A stretch of 64,000 nucleotides of DNA, from NCBI GenBank assembly GCA_035610365.1, contig CM069434.1, positions 105,356,212 to 105,420,211 on the forward strand. Reading direction: 5' to 3'. The DNA comes from Aquatica leii (lineage: Eukaryota > Arthropoda > Insecta > Coleoptera > Lampyridae). Positions 21,301 through 32,349 of the stretch are shown here, piece by piece (positions within the stretch are counted from its first letter, which is position 1; the number at the start of each line of letters is the position of its first letter). Under the pieces are notes generated by a model. It was not told the DNA's origin and did not search any database. It saw nothing but the letters and a program-made list of their open reading frames with translations. The position numbers and the translations under genes are program-made.

Positions 21301-23498
21301 CTCCAAGTACAGACGAGGTCGGTGTATATAAAGGTCTCAAATGTGACCTATTTCTACGATATTCTCCTTCCCCTACTCAAACCGTGTAGTCTTCGTCCGT
21401 CCGATTAACGACAACCACAGGTTTTTAATCGCGGATCCCGTTTTGTACCAAAATAGGTTGACTTACTTCCAATTTTGCTAAGGGCCTGGTACCACGCCTG
21501 TCATAATATTTTTTCTGTGTTAGTTGTTCATTTTTTAAATCGTCCTTCACACTTTTTACTGTATACATAGCTTTTAAGGTCTTATTGGTAATTCATAATG
21601 TAGATCTCTGTCCATTAAAAGACGGCATGGTGCAGGTAAGTTCTGTTTCGGTGTTACGTTATATTGTAACAATGCTGCAAATGTATCTTGATTTTTTCGA
21701 CAACCTTTTCCCATTAAACCTTTCACAGTTTGGATAGTACGTTCGACCATTCCATTTGAACGAGGGTATTTCGGGCTAGATGTTTTAAACGCAATATCAT
21801 ATTTCTTGAAAATTCCAGAAATTCATATGAGTTAAACGGTGGACCGTTATCAAAAAATATTTGATGGGGAATCCCATTTATCGCAAAAACATTCTTGAGA
21901 GAGGATATTACGGCTTGACCGGTTTTATTAGGCAACTTGTTTACAACAGCAGATTTGCTGTAATAATCAACAATGACAATAAAGTCAATCTGTCCTAGAA
22001 ACATTAAATCAACGCCTACCTTCTGCCAAGGCAAGTCGGGAAGTTCATGAGGACTTAAAGGTTCCTTAGTATTTGACAACGAATATTGTTGACACGTTAA
22101 ACAACTTTTCAACATTTTTAGAGATTTTGGACCTGAAAATAGATTCACGAGATAACAATTTGTATGAGACGACTCCTTGGTGTACACGATGTATTAATTG
22201 TAAAAACTCGGTTTAAAGACACTCGGGAATAATCAGCATTTGAATACAACAGTACATCTTTATGTAAAAAGATGTCACTTTTCAGAGTTTTAAAGGGTTT
22301 AATAGAACTTGGAACACTCGATTTGTGCTTAAGCCAACCATGTATAACATGATACTTCATTTTTCGCAGTGCATGATCTTCCTCTGCAGCTTTTTTCAAC
22401 CTTTCTTCATTTTCAGAGTTTGTTAAGATCACTGAGTAGACTCTTAAATGTTAATCAAGGAAATCTGTATTTATATTAACCTATAATCTTCCAGGAACGT
22501 AGGACATCTCAAAGTGATATCTAAGAAATCGAAAAGTTAATTGTTGAATTCTTAGGGATAATTCATCCAATAGCCTTTTAAAAACACCTAGCAAAGGTCG
22601 GTGATCTGTTTTAATCTTGATCTTGTGCCCAAATGTGTAATAACGAAAACGCTTGCAACCATATACAACTGCAAGAAGTTCCTTTTTTAAATTTTTATGT
22701 AATTTTATCTTTGTTGGGTAGGTGTAAGTGCTGCTGAAGCATATTCAATTACGCAATTATTTTGGCTGATCATGGTACTTAGACCATATGAACTTGCATC
22801 AACGGAGAGGGTAATCTCTTTTTTGCTATCAAAACATGTTAGTACAGGTGACGATGTAACGAACTATTTTAACCTGTCAAAACACTTTGATTCATTAGCA
22901 GTCCATTGCCAATCATTTTTATTACTTAGTAGTTTCCTAAGCATAGAAGTTTCTGGAGAAAGGTTTGGAATGAATTTGACCAATCATTCCAACAAATATT
23001 TGTAGGTCTTTACAGTGTTGGGGATATTTCATCTTAGAGATTGCTTGTATTTTATTCCCATTTGCTTCTATACCTTTTTGACTAAAATATGTTATATAAA
23101 ATGAACACGATTCTTACAGAATTGAGACTTTTCTAAATTCAAGGTAAGTCCAGATTTTGAAATTTTATTTAGCACAGTATCTAAATTTTAATTGTGCTCC
23201 TCTAATGTTTTCCTGAAAACTAAGACATCATCAAAATAAGTTATGACAATTTTTAACCATCTATCGTTTTACACATAAGTCTTTGAAATATTTCCGGGGC
23301 AGATCAAATGCCATAAGGTAACCTTAGAAATCTAAATCTACCAAAACAAGTGGCAATTGTACATAAAAATGAACTATAATTATCCAATGGAATTTGGAAG
23401 AATGTCGATGATGCATCTAGCAATGTAAAATATTTAGCACCAACAAGTTTACTAAATAGAACATCTTGGGTTCGTATATGATAGTTTTCAGGTTTAAT
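21301..23498 (-). pseudogene. mag-like Ty3/gypsy pol, C-terminal part (RT core to integrase end)
   Basis: Read leftward from 23498. RT: IKPENYHIRTQDVLFSKLVG, FTLLDASSTFFQIPLD, FGRFRFLRLPYGI, then YFDDVLVF with an intact catalytic pair (23227-23238). RNase H: KELLAVVYGCKRFRYY and KIKTDHRPLLGVFKR (about 22590-22690). Integrase (22432-21310): KKAAEEDHALRKMKYHVIHGW, LTCQQYS, VGVDLMFL (Asp 1), IFFDNGPPFNSYEF (Asp 2), MVERTIQTVKG (Glu). The end reads YELPIRP, YDRRGTRPLAKLEV, GEYRRNRSHLRPL. The lineage resembles mag/K02A2.6-type elements. Many frameshifts and stops occur, but all three integrase acidic residues can be found. No LTR lies beyond the integrase end, where LINE sequence resumes. Confidence 0.85.
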
Positions 23499-23502
23499 AT
23501 AT
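23499..23502. repeat. target-site duplication ATAT, left of gypsy copy B
   Basis: atat here and at 30347-30350. Taking out 23503-30350 restores an uninterrupted mag RT reading frame across the join (FLNTY then IKPEN, minus strand). Confidence 0.85.
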
Positions 23503-23767
23503 TGGAACATTTGCGAATAACGTCGATCTACGATTCGATAAAGCCAAGTTCCAGATAGCGAACGATAAATGCAGAAAGGTTGCGAATGTTCTAGACTGAG
23601 ATAACATGAATGTATATGAAGTGTTCGAGCATACGGAAGGTCAGTTCTGTATCAGCAATTACTGAATTAAGTTAAAATGTTACGGTGAAGATAAATAAGT
23701 GATTAGCACGTGCGAAGTTTTAAATAAATAAAGTGTACATCGAGGAAAGTGAACGTGACTTTTAAAG
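23503..23767 (+). repeat. 5' LTR of gypsy copy B (3' end deleted)
   Basis: Positions 23652-23767 match 30065-30182 almost base for base (tcagcaattactgaattaag onward to gtgacttttaaag). The sequence then switches to gag, so the final 160 bases of the LTR and the primer-binding site are gone. Confidence 0.85.
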
Positions 23768-24362
23768 CAGCACAGCAGACTCTCCGGTTAGAACGACCAA
23801 AAACGTTGGATGACGCTTTTTAACCCACGCATTGGAGTTTGAAGCAGCAAAACAAACATCGTAACGAGACGGTCATAAACTCTGTTGTGCTGCAGAAGTT
23901 CCCGCGCAGACACTGGAAAGCATCGAGGAGATAGCGCGACGAATACTTCGGGAAAGAGGAGTGACAACTTTGAACTGCGGTGAAATAGGCCATGTACGAA
24001 AGCATCGTACTAAACCGAAGAAGAAGTCGAGTACAGCGCTCGAAAATTTGGAACGAGCTGACTAAAAGAGACAAAAGGTAATCTCGTTTAGTCAGGCCCC
24101 AGAGCTTACCATTCAAATGGCATCGCCTAGGGAGCAATTGCATAGCATTTATCTAGATGGCAAGTTCAATGGAAGAAGCGTTCAGTTACTGGTTGAGACG
24201 GAAGCGACAAAGACCATCATTCGTTCTGACATCTTATTAGAAAACGAGAAGACGTTACCAGTAACAGTACGACTTTGAACGGCGACGAGCGAAGAAATAC
24301 CTACTCGCGGACAAGTACAAGTGACCATTGGTTTGGGAAATGGAGTACTCGACCATCAAGTT
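23768..24362 (+). pseudogene. gypsy copy B gag end and protease start
   Basis: A gag tail reads TLESIEEIARRILRERG followed by TLNCGEIGHVRKHRTKPKKK, a zinc knuckle in which only one of the two leading Cys remains. The protease follows: SIYLDGKFNGRSVQLLVETEATKTIIRSDIL. The active site, D-T-G in this family, reads E-T-E. It continues LPVTVRL-stop-TATSEEIPTRGQVQVTIG and is cut at DHQV by the inserted LTR element; coding resumes at 28194 with [16 protein letters not shown]. Stops at about 23821 and 24276 confirm decay. Confidence 0.8.
24359..24362. repeat. target-site duplication AGTT, left
   Basis: agtt at 24359-24362 and 28194-28197. Removing 24363-28197 restores the copy B protease frame (gaccatcaagtt joined to ctagtagcc). 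Confidence 0.85.
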
Positions 24363-24674
24363 TGTAATAAAAAATACAGTGACGGAAAAATTATATCAAA
24401 ATAAAGGTAAACTCACCAATAATTAGATGGAATGAATACAAATTAAATTACATAGGCTTTTACGCCATAATAAAGAAAATTTGACTTCCCCGCATCACTA
24501 CAACGCGCACGCCAAGCGTGGCCCCAGCGAAAGTGAAGTTCAAACCACCTTCACGTCGGTTAAAACAACGCGACGTTGCCAACCTGAATAAATTTACGTG
24601 CAGTATTAGTTGCAAAAAAAATAAACGAATGTAAAATTGAATTTTAATGTAATGAATTCAAACGGGACGTTACA
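24363..24674 (-). repeat. LTR of the minus-strand element, internally deleted copy
   Basis: Its first 23 bases and last 289 bases match the other LTR. About 800 bp between gtgacgg and aaaaattatatc are missing. The shared part differs at very few positions (for example aggctttt against aggttttt). Confidence 0.88.
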
Positions 24675-25227
24675 CACCCCCTCCATAAAATTTGAAATCG
24701 GAAGGTTTCAAACTTCGAAGTGCAGAACAAAACAAACAAACGCAAAAATCAACAACAAACGCAAAGTAAACGACAACAAACGCAAAAAGCAATAACAAAC
24801 GCAAAAAGCAAGTCTCGCAACATCGTTGCACAAGAGTCAAATTCCAAAAACTTATTTCCTAAACAAAATAACTTAACCTAATGAAATCCTAATCTAAACC
24901 TTAAACTAGAAGTCAAAATCGGTAAAGGTAGTAAAACCTAATAAGTCACAATCGAGGATAGCGGATTACACTTTAGAAATACCGTCCAACCTACCATTTT
25001 CCCAAAGCGGAAGATGAAATTAGAATTACAAGTTCGACAGTACTATGTAACGAAGGATATAGATAAAAGAGGGACGTCGCGCGAATCCGCGTCATCGTTT
25101 GACGTATATTCCACAAATACCAAAACCACTCGAAACAATTTCCACCTTACTCAATAACTCAAAAAGAGAAGAGATTGAAAATAGAATTGAAGAAGAAATA
25201 TTAAACAAAAGTTCCTAAGGTTAGTCG

Positions 25228-25285
25228 GCTCTTACGACAAGCAACAGGTATTGCTGTGAGAAAATTCTGCTCCCGTCCTCACACA
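25228..25285 (-). repeat. recurrent insect repeat-like motif (gtcgtaagagccgactaac)
   Basis: Minus strand reads gacgggagcagaattttctc, then cacagcaatacctgttgctt, then gtcgtaagagccgactaacc. The last part resembles a short sequence I associate with repetitive tails in arthropod genomes (gtcgtaagaggcgactaa). No boundaries could be set. Confidence 0.3.
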
Positions 25286-26571
25286 GGGCAAATGAATAAA
25301 TAACAAGATTAAAAACTTTAAAATGAAATGAAAATGATCACCAATACTTCAAACAAGGAAAATAGGTATTAATGCTCTAAATGAGTTTTAAAGTTACACA
25401 TATAATAATATGCTCAAAGGTAAACTCAAAATGATCGTCTTAACAACTGCAAGTAAGCAATTAAAAAACTCAAATACGAGAAGACGAGTTCCAGAGAAGA
25501 AATTCTCAGAATCGGCAATAAATGTAATCAAATACATCAAAATAAAGCAGTAAAATAACTGCAAATAAAATAAAAGTCTTTGGTCAGCGCATTAACCAAA
25601 GAATTCATATACCCACACTGTGGTATACAATAAACATTGAGATTTCCTCAACAAAATAAAATATAAGGCATCCAATCACTTAGATTGTAATGACCCCCAA
25701 GGGTGAGCATCAATAAAATTTAATTAAAAATGTTAAATCCCAAACCGAAGCTTGAAGTAAAGAAGAATCAATTTCAATTCATGTTTGAATCGTAAGTCAA
25801 ATTCAGGTTAATATGAGACTCGGTTGGCTGAACAGCCTCCAAAGCCATACATAAAGAAATTAATTGAGAAATAGAAGTATTCATCTCAGTCGTAGTTGAA
25901 TTGAAGTTGTTAGAAAAGAACTTGAAATCGAAAACAAATGTATCAATAAGAGTAACTTCACAGTTATCAGAAACATACAAAACAATCGAAACAAAACTCT
26001 CGAACCATACACACAACAAACATTCTCAAACATCAAATCATAGAGCGCTCCTTACAAAAGTAAAACATACTAAGTACATCCTAAAGATACCGTAAGAAAA
26101 ATATAACATATGGTCAAATACCAAATTTCAAAAATACTGAATGCAAAAACTTCCAAATGTAACGAATAACACAAATTCAGGTAAACAAATCAACTTCAAT
26201 ACACTAAAACAGAACTGAACAAACAAAAATAGGATTAACTTAAGATCACTAGTCTGTTGCATTAATGATAGGCAATCTAAGAAGAGGGAACTTCTGAGTT
26301 TCACGAGATCCACTCATAATGTTGTACACCCACAACTAAAAAGTACCAAAAACACAAGCGAAACTGACATAAACAATCGTTAAATCAACCTAATAATACC
26401 AAAAACTTATTTACTTGGCATAAAAACCAAATGAAACAAAACAAATTTTACAATAAAAATCACGATAAAACTAAACACAAACTAAAACAAGAAACTTAAA
26501 CAAAAACAAAAGAAAATCAAACAAGTCAAAACTATACTAACATATCAAAAAGAAATAACAGTTCATATTTC

Positions 26572-27054
26572 CTAAAATATGATCACTGCTTTCACATCCT
26601 GAAGACGGAGCTTCAAAACAAGACAAAATTTAAAATGACATAAACCAAAAGACAAAACATATTCGTGTGAACTCTGTGTTTCACTTCGAATGTCTAATAA
26701 ATCATAATCGTAATCAACCAGAAGAAAATCTCTTTCAAAACCTAAACAAAATAGAATCGAACAAATTTCAACTGTTGAATAATTTAGAAAAATCATTAAA
26801 TCAAATTTTACAAGAAATAATTTAGCTCTTAACAACTTTTGTCTACTATCGACATTTTCATTACTAGCATCAACGCCTCGCAAAAACAATTCATAACATA
26901 GCTCGTCACTTCTGAGAGCTTTGACAAAATACATCATCACAATAAAATCAAATTCAAAAATAAATCTTAACCTAAAATACACAACATAATAAAATAAGTA
27001 CAAAAATATTCCAAATTTAAAATATAGGAAATTCACAGTAATTACTTCATTCAA
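26572..27054 (-). pseudogene. gag-like ORF of the minus-strand LTR element
   Basis: An open frame of 160 codons begins just inside the LTR (27 bases from it). A short helical motif, KALRSDELCYELFLRGVD, then NENVDSRQKLLRAKL, resembles the SAP-like N-terminal helix pair common in insect gypsy Gag proteins. The rest is unusually rich in Phe, Leu, Tyr and Ile, with no zinc knuckle. The upstream residues (NFLYFKFGIFLYLFYYVVYF) look translated by chance rather than functional. The position next to the 5' LTR in this orientation supports a gag identity; confidence is modest. Confidence 0.45.
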
Positions 27055-27081
27055 AATTCAGTCCCAAGTTAGTAGCGACAG

Positions 27082-28193
27082 TGTAATAAAAAATACAGTG
27101 ACGGAATAAAGAACGTATAATAAAAGTAAAAATACATTTAATGAATGCAAAATAATAATTTGACCACGGCAAGCAATCGTAAGCACAGACCTCAAGGTGA
27201 TGGGTTGAATGCAAGTAAATACAAAGATGTGAACTCCTTAAATTTATTAACTATACTTAACATACTATTTACATTTGAGAACAATGAACAATATTTGAAT
27301 TAAACATATTAGAATAAAACAGTATTTAAAATAAAATATTTGGACGCCAACCACATTAAGTGATGAATAAAAAGCGTAAAATCTTACACCTAATAAGTAA
27401 TTAATATTAAATGCAAAAAATAGTAAACGGTAAATTTGTTATCGAGTATGTTTCCCGAAAGGTTTTAAACAACACAATTTAATTATTTGAAGATAAAATG
27501 CAGTATCTTAATTTTTGTTGACTCACCAAGTTTAATATAACGTTATCGGATATCTTCTATTTTTAGCACATCTTGGTTAACGTGATAAAATTCTTCAACA
27601 GGAATAAACCAATGTATAATAAACTTCAATAACTGATAATCCATTAATTAAATGACAAAACCAAAAGAAAGTATCCAGAATAAAAATCCAATAAACGAAA
27701 AGATCCAGAATAAAAAGAAAGATCCAATAAAAATAAAAGATCCAATGAAAAGAATAAGACCCTAAATACAAATAATTAGAACGGTTTTTTAAATGACATC
27801 ATGTACTTACGTCACACCTTCAATGTAACGGTCTTCGAAATAAATTCCTTTGTCTTAACTATTGCGCAATATTGCGAAACCACTAAAAATGTTGAATTCA
27901 ATAGAAAAATTATATCAAAATAAAGGTAAACTCACCAATAATTAGATGGAATGAATACAAATTAAATTACATAGGTTTTTACGCCATAATAAAGAAAATT
28001 TGACTTCCCCGCATCACTACAACGCGCACGCCAAGCGTGGCCCCAGCGAAAGTGAAGTTCAAACCACCTTCACGTCGGTTAAAACAACGCGACGTTGCCA
28101 ACCTGAATAAATTTACGTGCAGTATTAGTTGCAAAAAAAATAAACGAATGTAAAATTGAATTTTAATGTAATGAATTCAAACGGGACGTTACA
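27082..28193 (-). repeat. LTR of the minus-strand element, full-length (1112 bp)
   Basis: It starts tgtaataaaaaatacagtga and ends gggacgttaca. It contains a run of short repeats around gatccaataaa/gatccagaataaaaa (27670-27750), absent from the deleted copy. Confidence 0.88.
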
Positions 28194-29401
28194 AGTTCTA
28201 GTAGCCGACATCACGGAAGAAGTTATCCTGGGAATGGACGTGATAAAGAAGTACGGGTTCCATTTGGATATGACGAACGATGTCCTGAAGATCGACAAAG
28301 AAGAAATTCCTTTTCATTCGTTAGAGAAGGCAACTGTGCTAGTCTTACTGAGTGAAGATGTGACTCTGCTTGCGAGGACTGAAAGTGTGGTGATGGTACG
28401 CCTAGATGGAAAACTCTGGGAAGGCTACATACGCGCGATTGAGCCAATGGAGGGCGGCTTAGTTAAAAAGCCGCTACTCGTTGGCAGAACTTTAGTACGA
28501 GTAAAGAACACGATGTCAGTAAGGATCTTAAACATCAACTCAGATCCTGTAACGTTAAAAAAGAAGACCGTAGTAGGCCAATGCACGCCAGTATCACAAA
28601 TTGTGAGAAGCGTGAAGTCGAACGAAGATACATTTTCAAAGTGTCCACAACATCTATTGGACATTCTTACCACCAAATGCCAAAACCTCAGTCAAGACCA
28701 GCTGGCTAAAGTTAAAGTGTTGATCCAAGAGTGTCAAGATGTGTTCGCGCTGGAAAATAGTTCCAAAGGGAGAACTAACGTGGTGAAACTTAAAATTAAT
28801 ACCGGAGACGCTCGACCAATACGACTACATCCACGCAGACTTCCTTTGGCGAAAAAAGAGGAAGCCGAACAAATAATTACCAATATGGAGAGAGAAGGCG
28901 TGATTGAACCTTCAAGTAGCCCATGGGCAACCCCAGTGGTACTCGTAAAGAAGAAGGATGGATCAACCAGGTTTTGCGTAGACTACAGACAGCTAAACAA
29001 CGTGACCAAAAAAAAACAGCTACCCTTTACCTGGAATTGACGATACGTTAGACATCCTGTCAGGATTCCAGTGGTTTTCCACATTGGATTTAAAGAGTGG
29101 TTACTGCCAGGTAGAATTGGAACCCAACGATCGTGAGAAAACAGCATTTGCGATAGGAAGTGGTTTACGGCAGTTCAACGTGATGCCCTTTGGCCTGTGT
29201 AACGCCCCTGCAACGTTCGAGAGTTTAATGGATACCATCTTGCGCGGATTGTCTTGGAAGACGTGCTTGGTTTACCTAGACGACGTAATCGTGGTTGGAA
29301 AGTCGTTTAAAGAACACTTCAACAACTTGGAAGAAGTGTTTCAGCGACTACGTGGGGCTAATCTCAATCTGAGCCCAAAGAAGTGCCACGTATTTGAGGA
29401 G
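28194..29401 (+). pseudogene. gypsy copy B pol: protease tail to reverse transcriptase
   Basis: An open frame of 294 codons (28156-29040, coding for this element from 28194) reads [22 protein letters not shown]. The linker then leads into [22 protein letters not shown] and the RT fingers ([24 protein letters not shown]) that copy A lacks. A frameshift at about 29030 is followed by the frame 29084-29476: MDLKSGYCQVELEPNDREKT, MPFGLCNAPATFESLM, and an intact YLDDVIVV. It ends at NLSPKKCHVFEE, where the LINE fragment starts; thumb, RNase H and integrase are missing. This is the best-preserved RT of the family in the window, with its catalytic Asp pair intact. Confidence 0.88.
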
Positions 29402-30064
29402 GAAGAGGTTGGAGGAGGAGGAGGGTGTAGACCCACCAAACCACCTGAACTTGCTTGGTACAAGTTGGCCACATAAAGAATAGGTAAGAGTAGGAAAAGC
29501 ATCATTAAAAAGAAAGTCTAGTTAGACTTAGTCGATGGGCTAAGTATCGGTACGTGCTTTGTGAGCACGCGGTTCAACGAGGCACCTGCCTTACGGTTTA
29601 TCCTCGCTTCTAAGGCATACAACCAAGTAGGTAGGAGAAGGATTTAGAAACTTGTAAAGGAACTAAGAGAGGTTGAGTTAATTAAGTAGCTACGGCGAAT
29701 CGAAACTAAAAAGCTTATTCAAAATAAAATGATTCTAAATTAAATTTCATGCTGTTAATAATAATAAAAACTAAATACCTACTTTGCCGTAGCGTACTTG
29801 TAAGAAAATAAACAAAACCATGCAAAATACGTTAGAAAATAAATCTTTATTCTTATTGTAGACTCTGGTCTCTCTTTGCGAAATGTCTATAAATATTCAC
29901 ATCAGGCACCGGTTTGAGAATGGCCTGAGGAGAATCGGGATAATAATTGACAGTAGATAACAGGGCACTCCGATCATCATCGAATTCGCGACAAGCGAGA
30001 ATCCGATGTGCCTGGGTGTCAGGAACGCCGCACGACGGACACCTAAACTAAACGCTAATGCGTT
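29402..30064 (-). pseudogene. R1-like LINE fragment, 3' end (second copy)
   Basis: Minus-strand reading gives CPSCGVPDTQAHRILACREFDDDRSALLS, NYYPDSPQAI. This is closely similar to CSSCGVSDTPAHRILAYREL and NFYPKFPQ in the LINE at 33703-33810. The 3' end reads aacttg, gtgggtctacaccctcctcctcctcc, matching the end of that LINE (33920-33970). The C-x2-CG-x6-H cluster is the usual Cys/His element after the RT domain. The copy is 5' truncated, as is normal for LINE insertion. It sits where copy B loses its pol and LTR start, so insertion went with, or was followed by, a deletion. Confidence 0.78.
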
Positions 30065-30346
30065 TCAGCAATTACTGAATTAAGTTAAAGTGTTGTTACG
30101 GTGAAGATAAATTAGTGATTAGCACGTGCGAAGTTTTAAATAAATAAAGTGTACATCGAAGAAAGTGAACGTGACTTTTAAAGTAAACAACTGTGAACCT
30201 ATTAGTGATAGCTTATTATTGTTTTATATAAATTACCGTAAGTTTTTATTCTTAGATATTTACATTTAATTAGTTCGGTTACTTTAAACGTGTACATATT
30301 TTTTAGTATAAATAAATTAATTAGTTTTAATAATAAATTCGTTACA
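30065..30346 (+). repeat. 3' LTR of gypsy copy B (5' part deleted)
   Basis: It begins in the middle of the LTR (tcagcaattactgaattaag) and runs to the CA at 30346. Its last 80 bases match the LTR end of copy A at 4100-4180. Confidence 0.87.
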
Positions 30347-30350
30347 ATAT

Positions 30351-30958
30351 GTATTCAAAAACCTAGGATCCATACACATTCTTATATCACCATTAACCTT
30401 AGGAACTATCACAATTGGATGGACCAGGAACAATGATATTTTCTTTGCCATATCGTCGAGCTTTTCTTTCACTCTATCCTTCAGAGCTGCTGGAAAATTT
30501 CTAGCGCCAGTGATACGAGGTACAGCATCTTTCTCTAAGATAATTTTATAAATACGATTTACAAGTCCAACACCCGAAAACACTTTACAATCTTTTGACA
30601 GTATATTACGAACACTGTTCAGTTCAATTTTGTTATATTCAACAACTGAATCACAAGTCTCTACATCCAGGTTCATTACTTTCAATTTCTTTGCTGCACT
30701 AAGTTTTAGTATTGAACTTGGAAGTGTATTTTGCAAAACGTAAAGCAATAGTTTTTTTTTCTACTTGATTGAACACACAATTTAAATAAATCTGACCAAT
30801 TGTTTCAATAACATGACCTCAATAAGAAGGTAATTTTGCACTTGATTCAATTAGTTCACTGCATGGTATTTTCAGCTTAGCAAAATCATTAAAATTTAAA
30901 ATGTTTACCTGACTACCTGTACCTATTTTTAAATTAACATTGTTACACGCTTTAGGTC
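30351..30958 (-). pseudogene. mag-like gypsy pol, protease and RT start
   Basis: The open frame 30748-30317 covers the protease-RT linker and RT start: KLSAAKKLKVMNLDVETCDS, VFSGVGLVNRIYKIILEKDAVPRI, FPAALKDRVKEKLDDMAKK, HPIVIVPKVNGDIRMCMDPRFLNTY. It continues at 23498 after removal of copy B. Upstream (30955-30760), in another frame, is the protease start LKIGTGSQVNILNFNDFAKL. The active-site Asp of D-T-G is Gly here (I-G-T-G). A TGA and a frameshift near 30745-30815 separate the two. Confidence 0.83.
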
Positions 30959-30960
30959 TT

Positions 30961-31045
30961 ACGAACCTTGCACGGCCAACTCACACAGTCGGAGATAGGG
31001 GAGGTTCAAGGGAATTATGCTTAAAGGCGCCAGATCTAATCCAAA
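30961..31045 (+). repeat. second copy of the dispersed repeat
   Basis: tacgaaccttgcacggccaa, ctcacacagtcggagatagg, ggaggttcaagg, and gcgccagatct match the minus strand of 14670-14770. Confidence 0.65.
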
Positions 31046-31337
31046 GTAACACTTCTGCCTCGATCACGACAGACGGTTCAAACTTGTAACTAAATTTGAG
31101 GTTCGTAATTCTTGTCACTCTGATGTTCGACTAGCCAAAATTTGTTGATAGGTAACGACAAACAAAAGAGAAATGTATGTTGCCATAAAAGAAAGATTAA
31201 CCAGTATAACAACTTTAATTTAGTAACGTCGATGATTAACACAAAGATATCGAATTTTCAGTACATAAATGCCAGCAGTATCGGCAACACACAATACATA
31301 GGTAAGTTAAGTTGAAGCGAACAGCGAAGAATAGTGT

Positions 31338-31557
31338 GTAGCAAATATTGGTTGTACACAGCATGCAAAACACACAAAAGAATTAATGATACTACCTTAA
31401 CGGTAATAAAACAATAATAGTAATTACTGAGTTAACACTAAACTTTCGTAGCAAATATTGGTTGTACACAGCATGCGAAACACACAAAATAATTAATGAT
31501 ACTACCTTAATGGTAATAAAACAATGACAGTAATTACGGAATTAACACTAGCTAAAG
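31338..31557 (+). repeat. tandem duplication, 2 x 110 bp
   Basis: gtagcaaatattggttgtac at 31338 recurs at 31448. Both copies run through acagcatgc, aattaatgatactacctta, ggtaataaaacaat and attaacacta with about ten differences. Confidence 0.88.
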
Positions 31558-32349
31558 TTTCGTGAGCGACCTTTCTGACAGCGATAAAATAAGTAAATAA
31601 ATAACTTACCCACAATCCAGTACCTCCTTGGTCGAAGAAAACGTTTTCCCCGGCAAGTGAGCTTGAAATAAAGTTGAGTAGCAAGTCGTGTCAACACAAT
31701 GACTCACGAAATCAAGATCTACAAAAATGGTTAATTATTGCTAAAGAAAGTACACATAACATAACCCGATTGTAGAATGCTATTGTACGCCTTCAATGAA
31801 AGTTGGTTTCGCAGGTGTTTGCCGCATGAGTAGGATCTCGCAGAACCGTGATTGTCTTCGGTTTATTTAGTTTTAACCGTAGGCTTTATAGATAGAGATA
31901 TACTCGTCGCATGAAAGTATTTGTCGATGTTAATCCCTCATAATTTGTTATCGAATAGAAACATGTGGGCCAGAACGTGGTGGAACGGCTATCAAATTAA
32001 CGAGAAATTACAACAGAATTTTAATAAACGGAAACAATCATCTCACCCTGTGACGACTCAAATATTTTACGATCGTAATGAAATTATTATTTGATTCCCA
32101 TTATTAAGGATTTCCTTCGAAATTACTTTAAGCCGTACAGGCCATTTTATGCAGTTGACAGCTTAACGATTTCGTCGTAAAATGACAGTCACAAGAAAAG
32201 ATCGGCAGAGGGCGTCAAAACCGGAATCTAATTTTAATTCATATACAGGGTATTTCGTTAGAAAAATTTTGCACGTAACAACATAAACACCTGACAAACG
32301 AATTTTTTCAAACCATTATAGTGAGTTTAGTTGACTGTTCACTGACCAA

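Larger units (their letters stand above)
24363..28193 (-). mobile_element. non-autonomous LTR retrotransposon (minus strand), 1112-bp LTR
   Basis: Two direct copies of one sequence bound the unit (24363-24674 and 27082-28193). Each begins TGTAATAAAAAATACAGTGA and ends GGGACGTTACA, so the ends form the short inverted pair TGTAA/TTACA. A C-rich run (caccccctcc, 24675-24684) next to the left LTR is a polypurine tract when read on the minus strand, which sets the orientation. The 2.4-kb interior holds no recognisable RT, integrase or protease. AGTT flanks both sides. Confidence 0.87.
23503..30346 (+). mobile_element. Ty3/gypsy copy B (same family as copy A), itself interrupted
   Basis: It starts TGGAACATTTGCG and ends TTCGTTACA, with ATAT on both sides, inside the RT of a mag-like element. 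Contents: a 5' LTR missing its 3' part, gag end and protease, a minus-strand LTR element (24363-28193), the protease tail to RT, a minus-strand LINE fragment (29402-30064), and a 3' LTR missing its 5' part. RNase H, integrase and the macrodomain ORF seen in copy A are absent here. Confidence 0.88.
30959..32349. mobile_element. unclassified 1.4-kb insertion in the mag-like element
   Basis: The mag-like frame stops at LTISFG (about 32350) and resumes at RPKACNNVNLK (about 30958), so the sequence between was inserted. It begins with the dispersed repeat shared with 14568-14770 and contains a 2 x 110 bp tandem duplication. It carries no recognised protein. No clear target duplication was seen; ggtc on one side and gacc on the other meet at the join. 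Confidence 0.55.

Noticed and set aside
21300-21530. Continuation of LINE RT (NRLTYFQ-like plus-strand reading)
   Set aside because: The minus strand of the same bases gives a better, ordered match to the integrase C-terminus of the mag-like element (YDRRGTRPLAKLEV, GEYRRNRSHL).
25774-26313. Two minus-strand ORFs in the pol-less LTR element
   Set aside because: Low-complexity hydrophobic translations without motifs; could be gag remnants but unsupported.
31502-31684. 60-codon minus-strand ORF in the unclassified insert
   Set aside because: No family motif, partly within the tandem duplication; likely chance.
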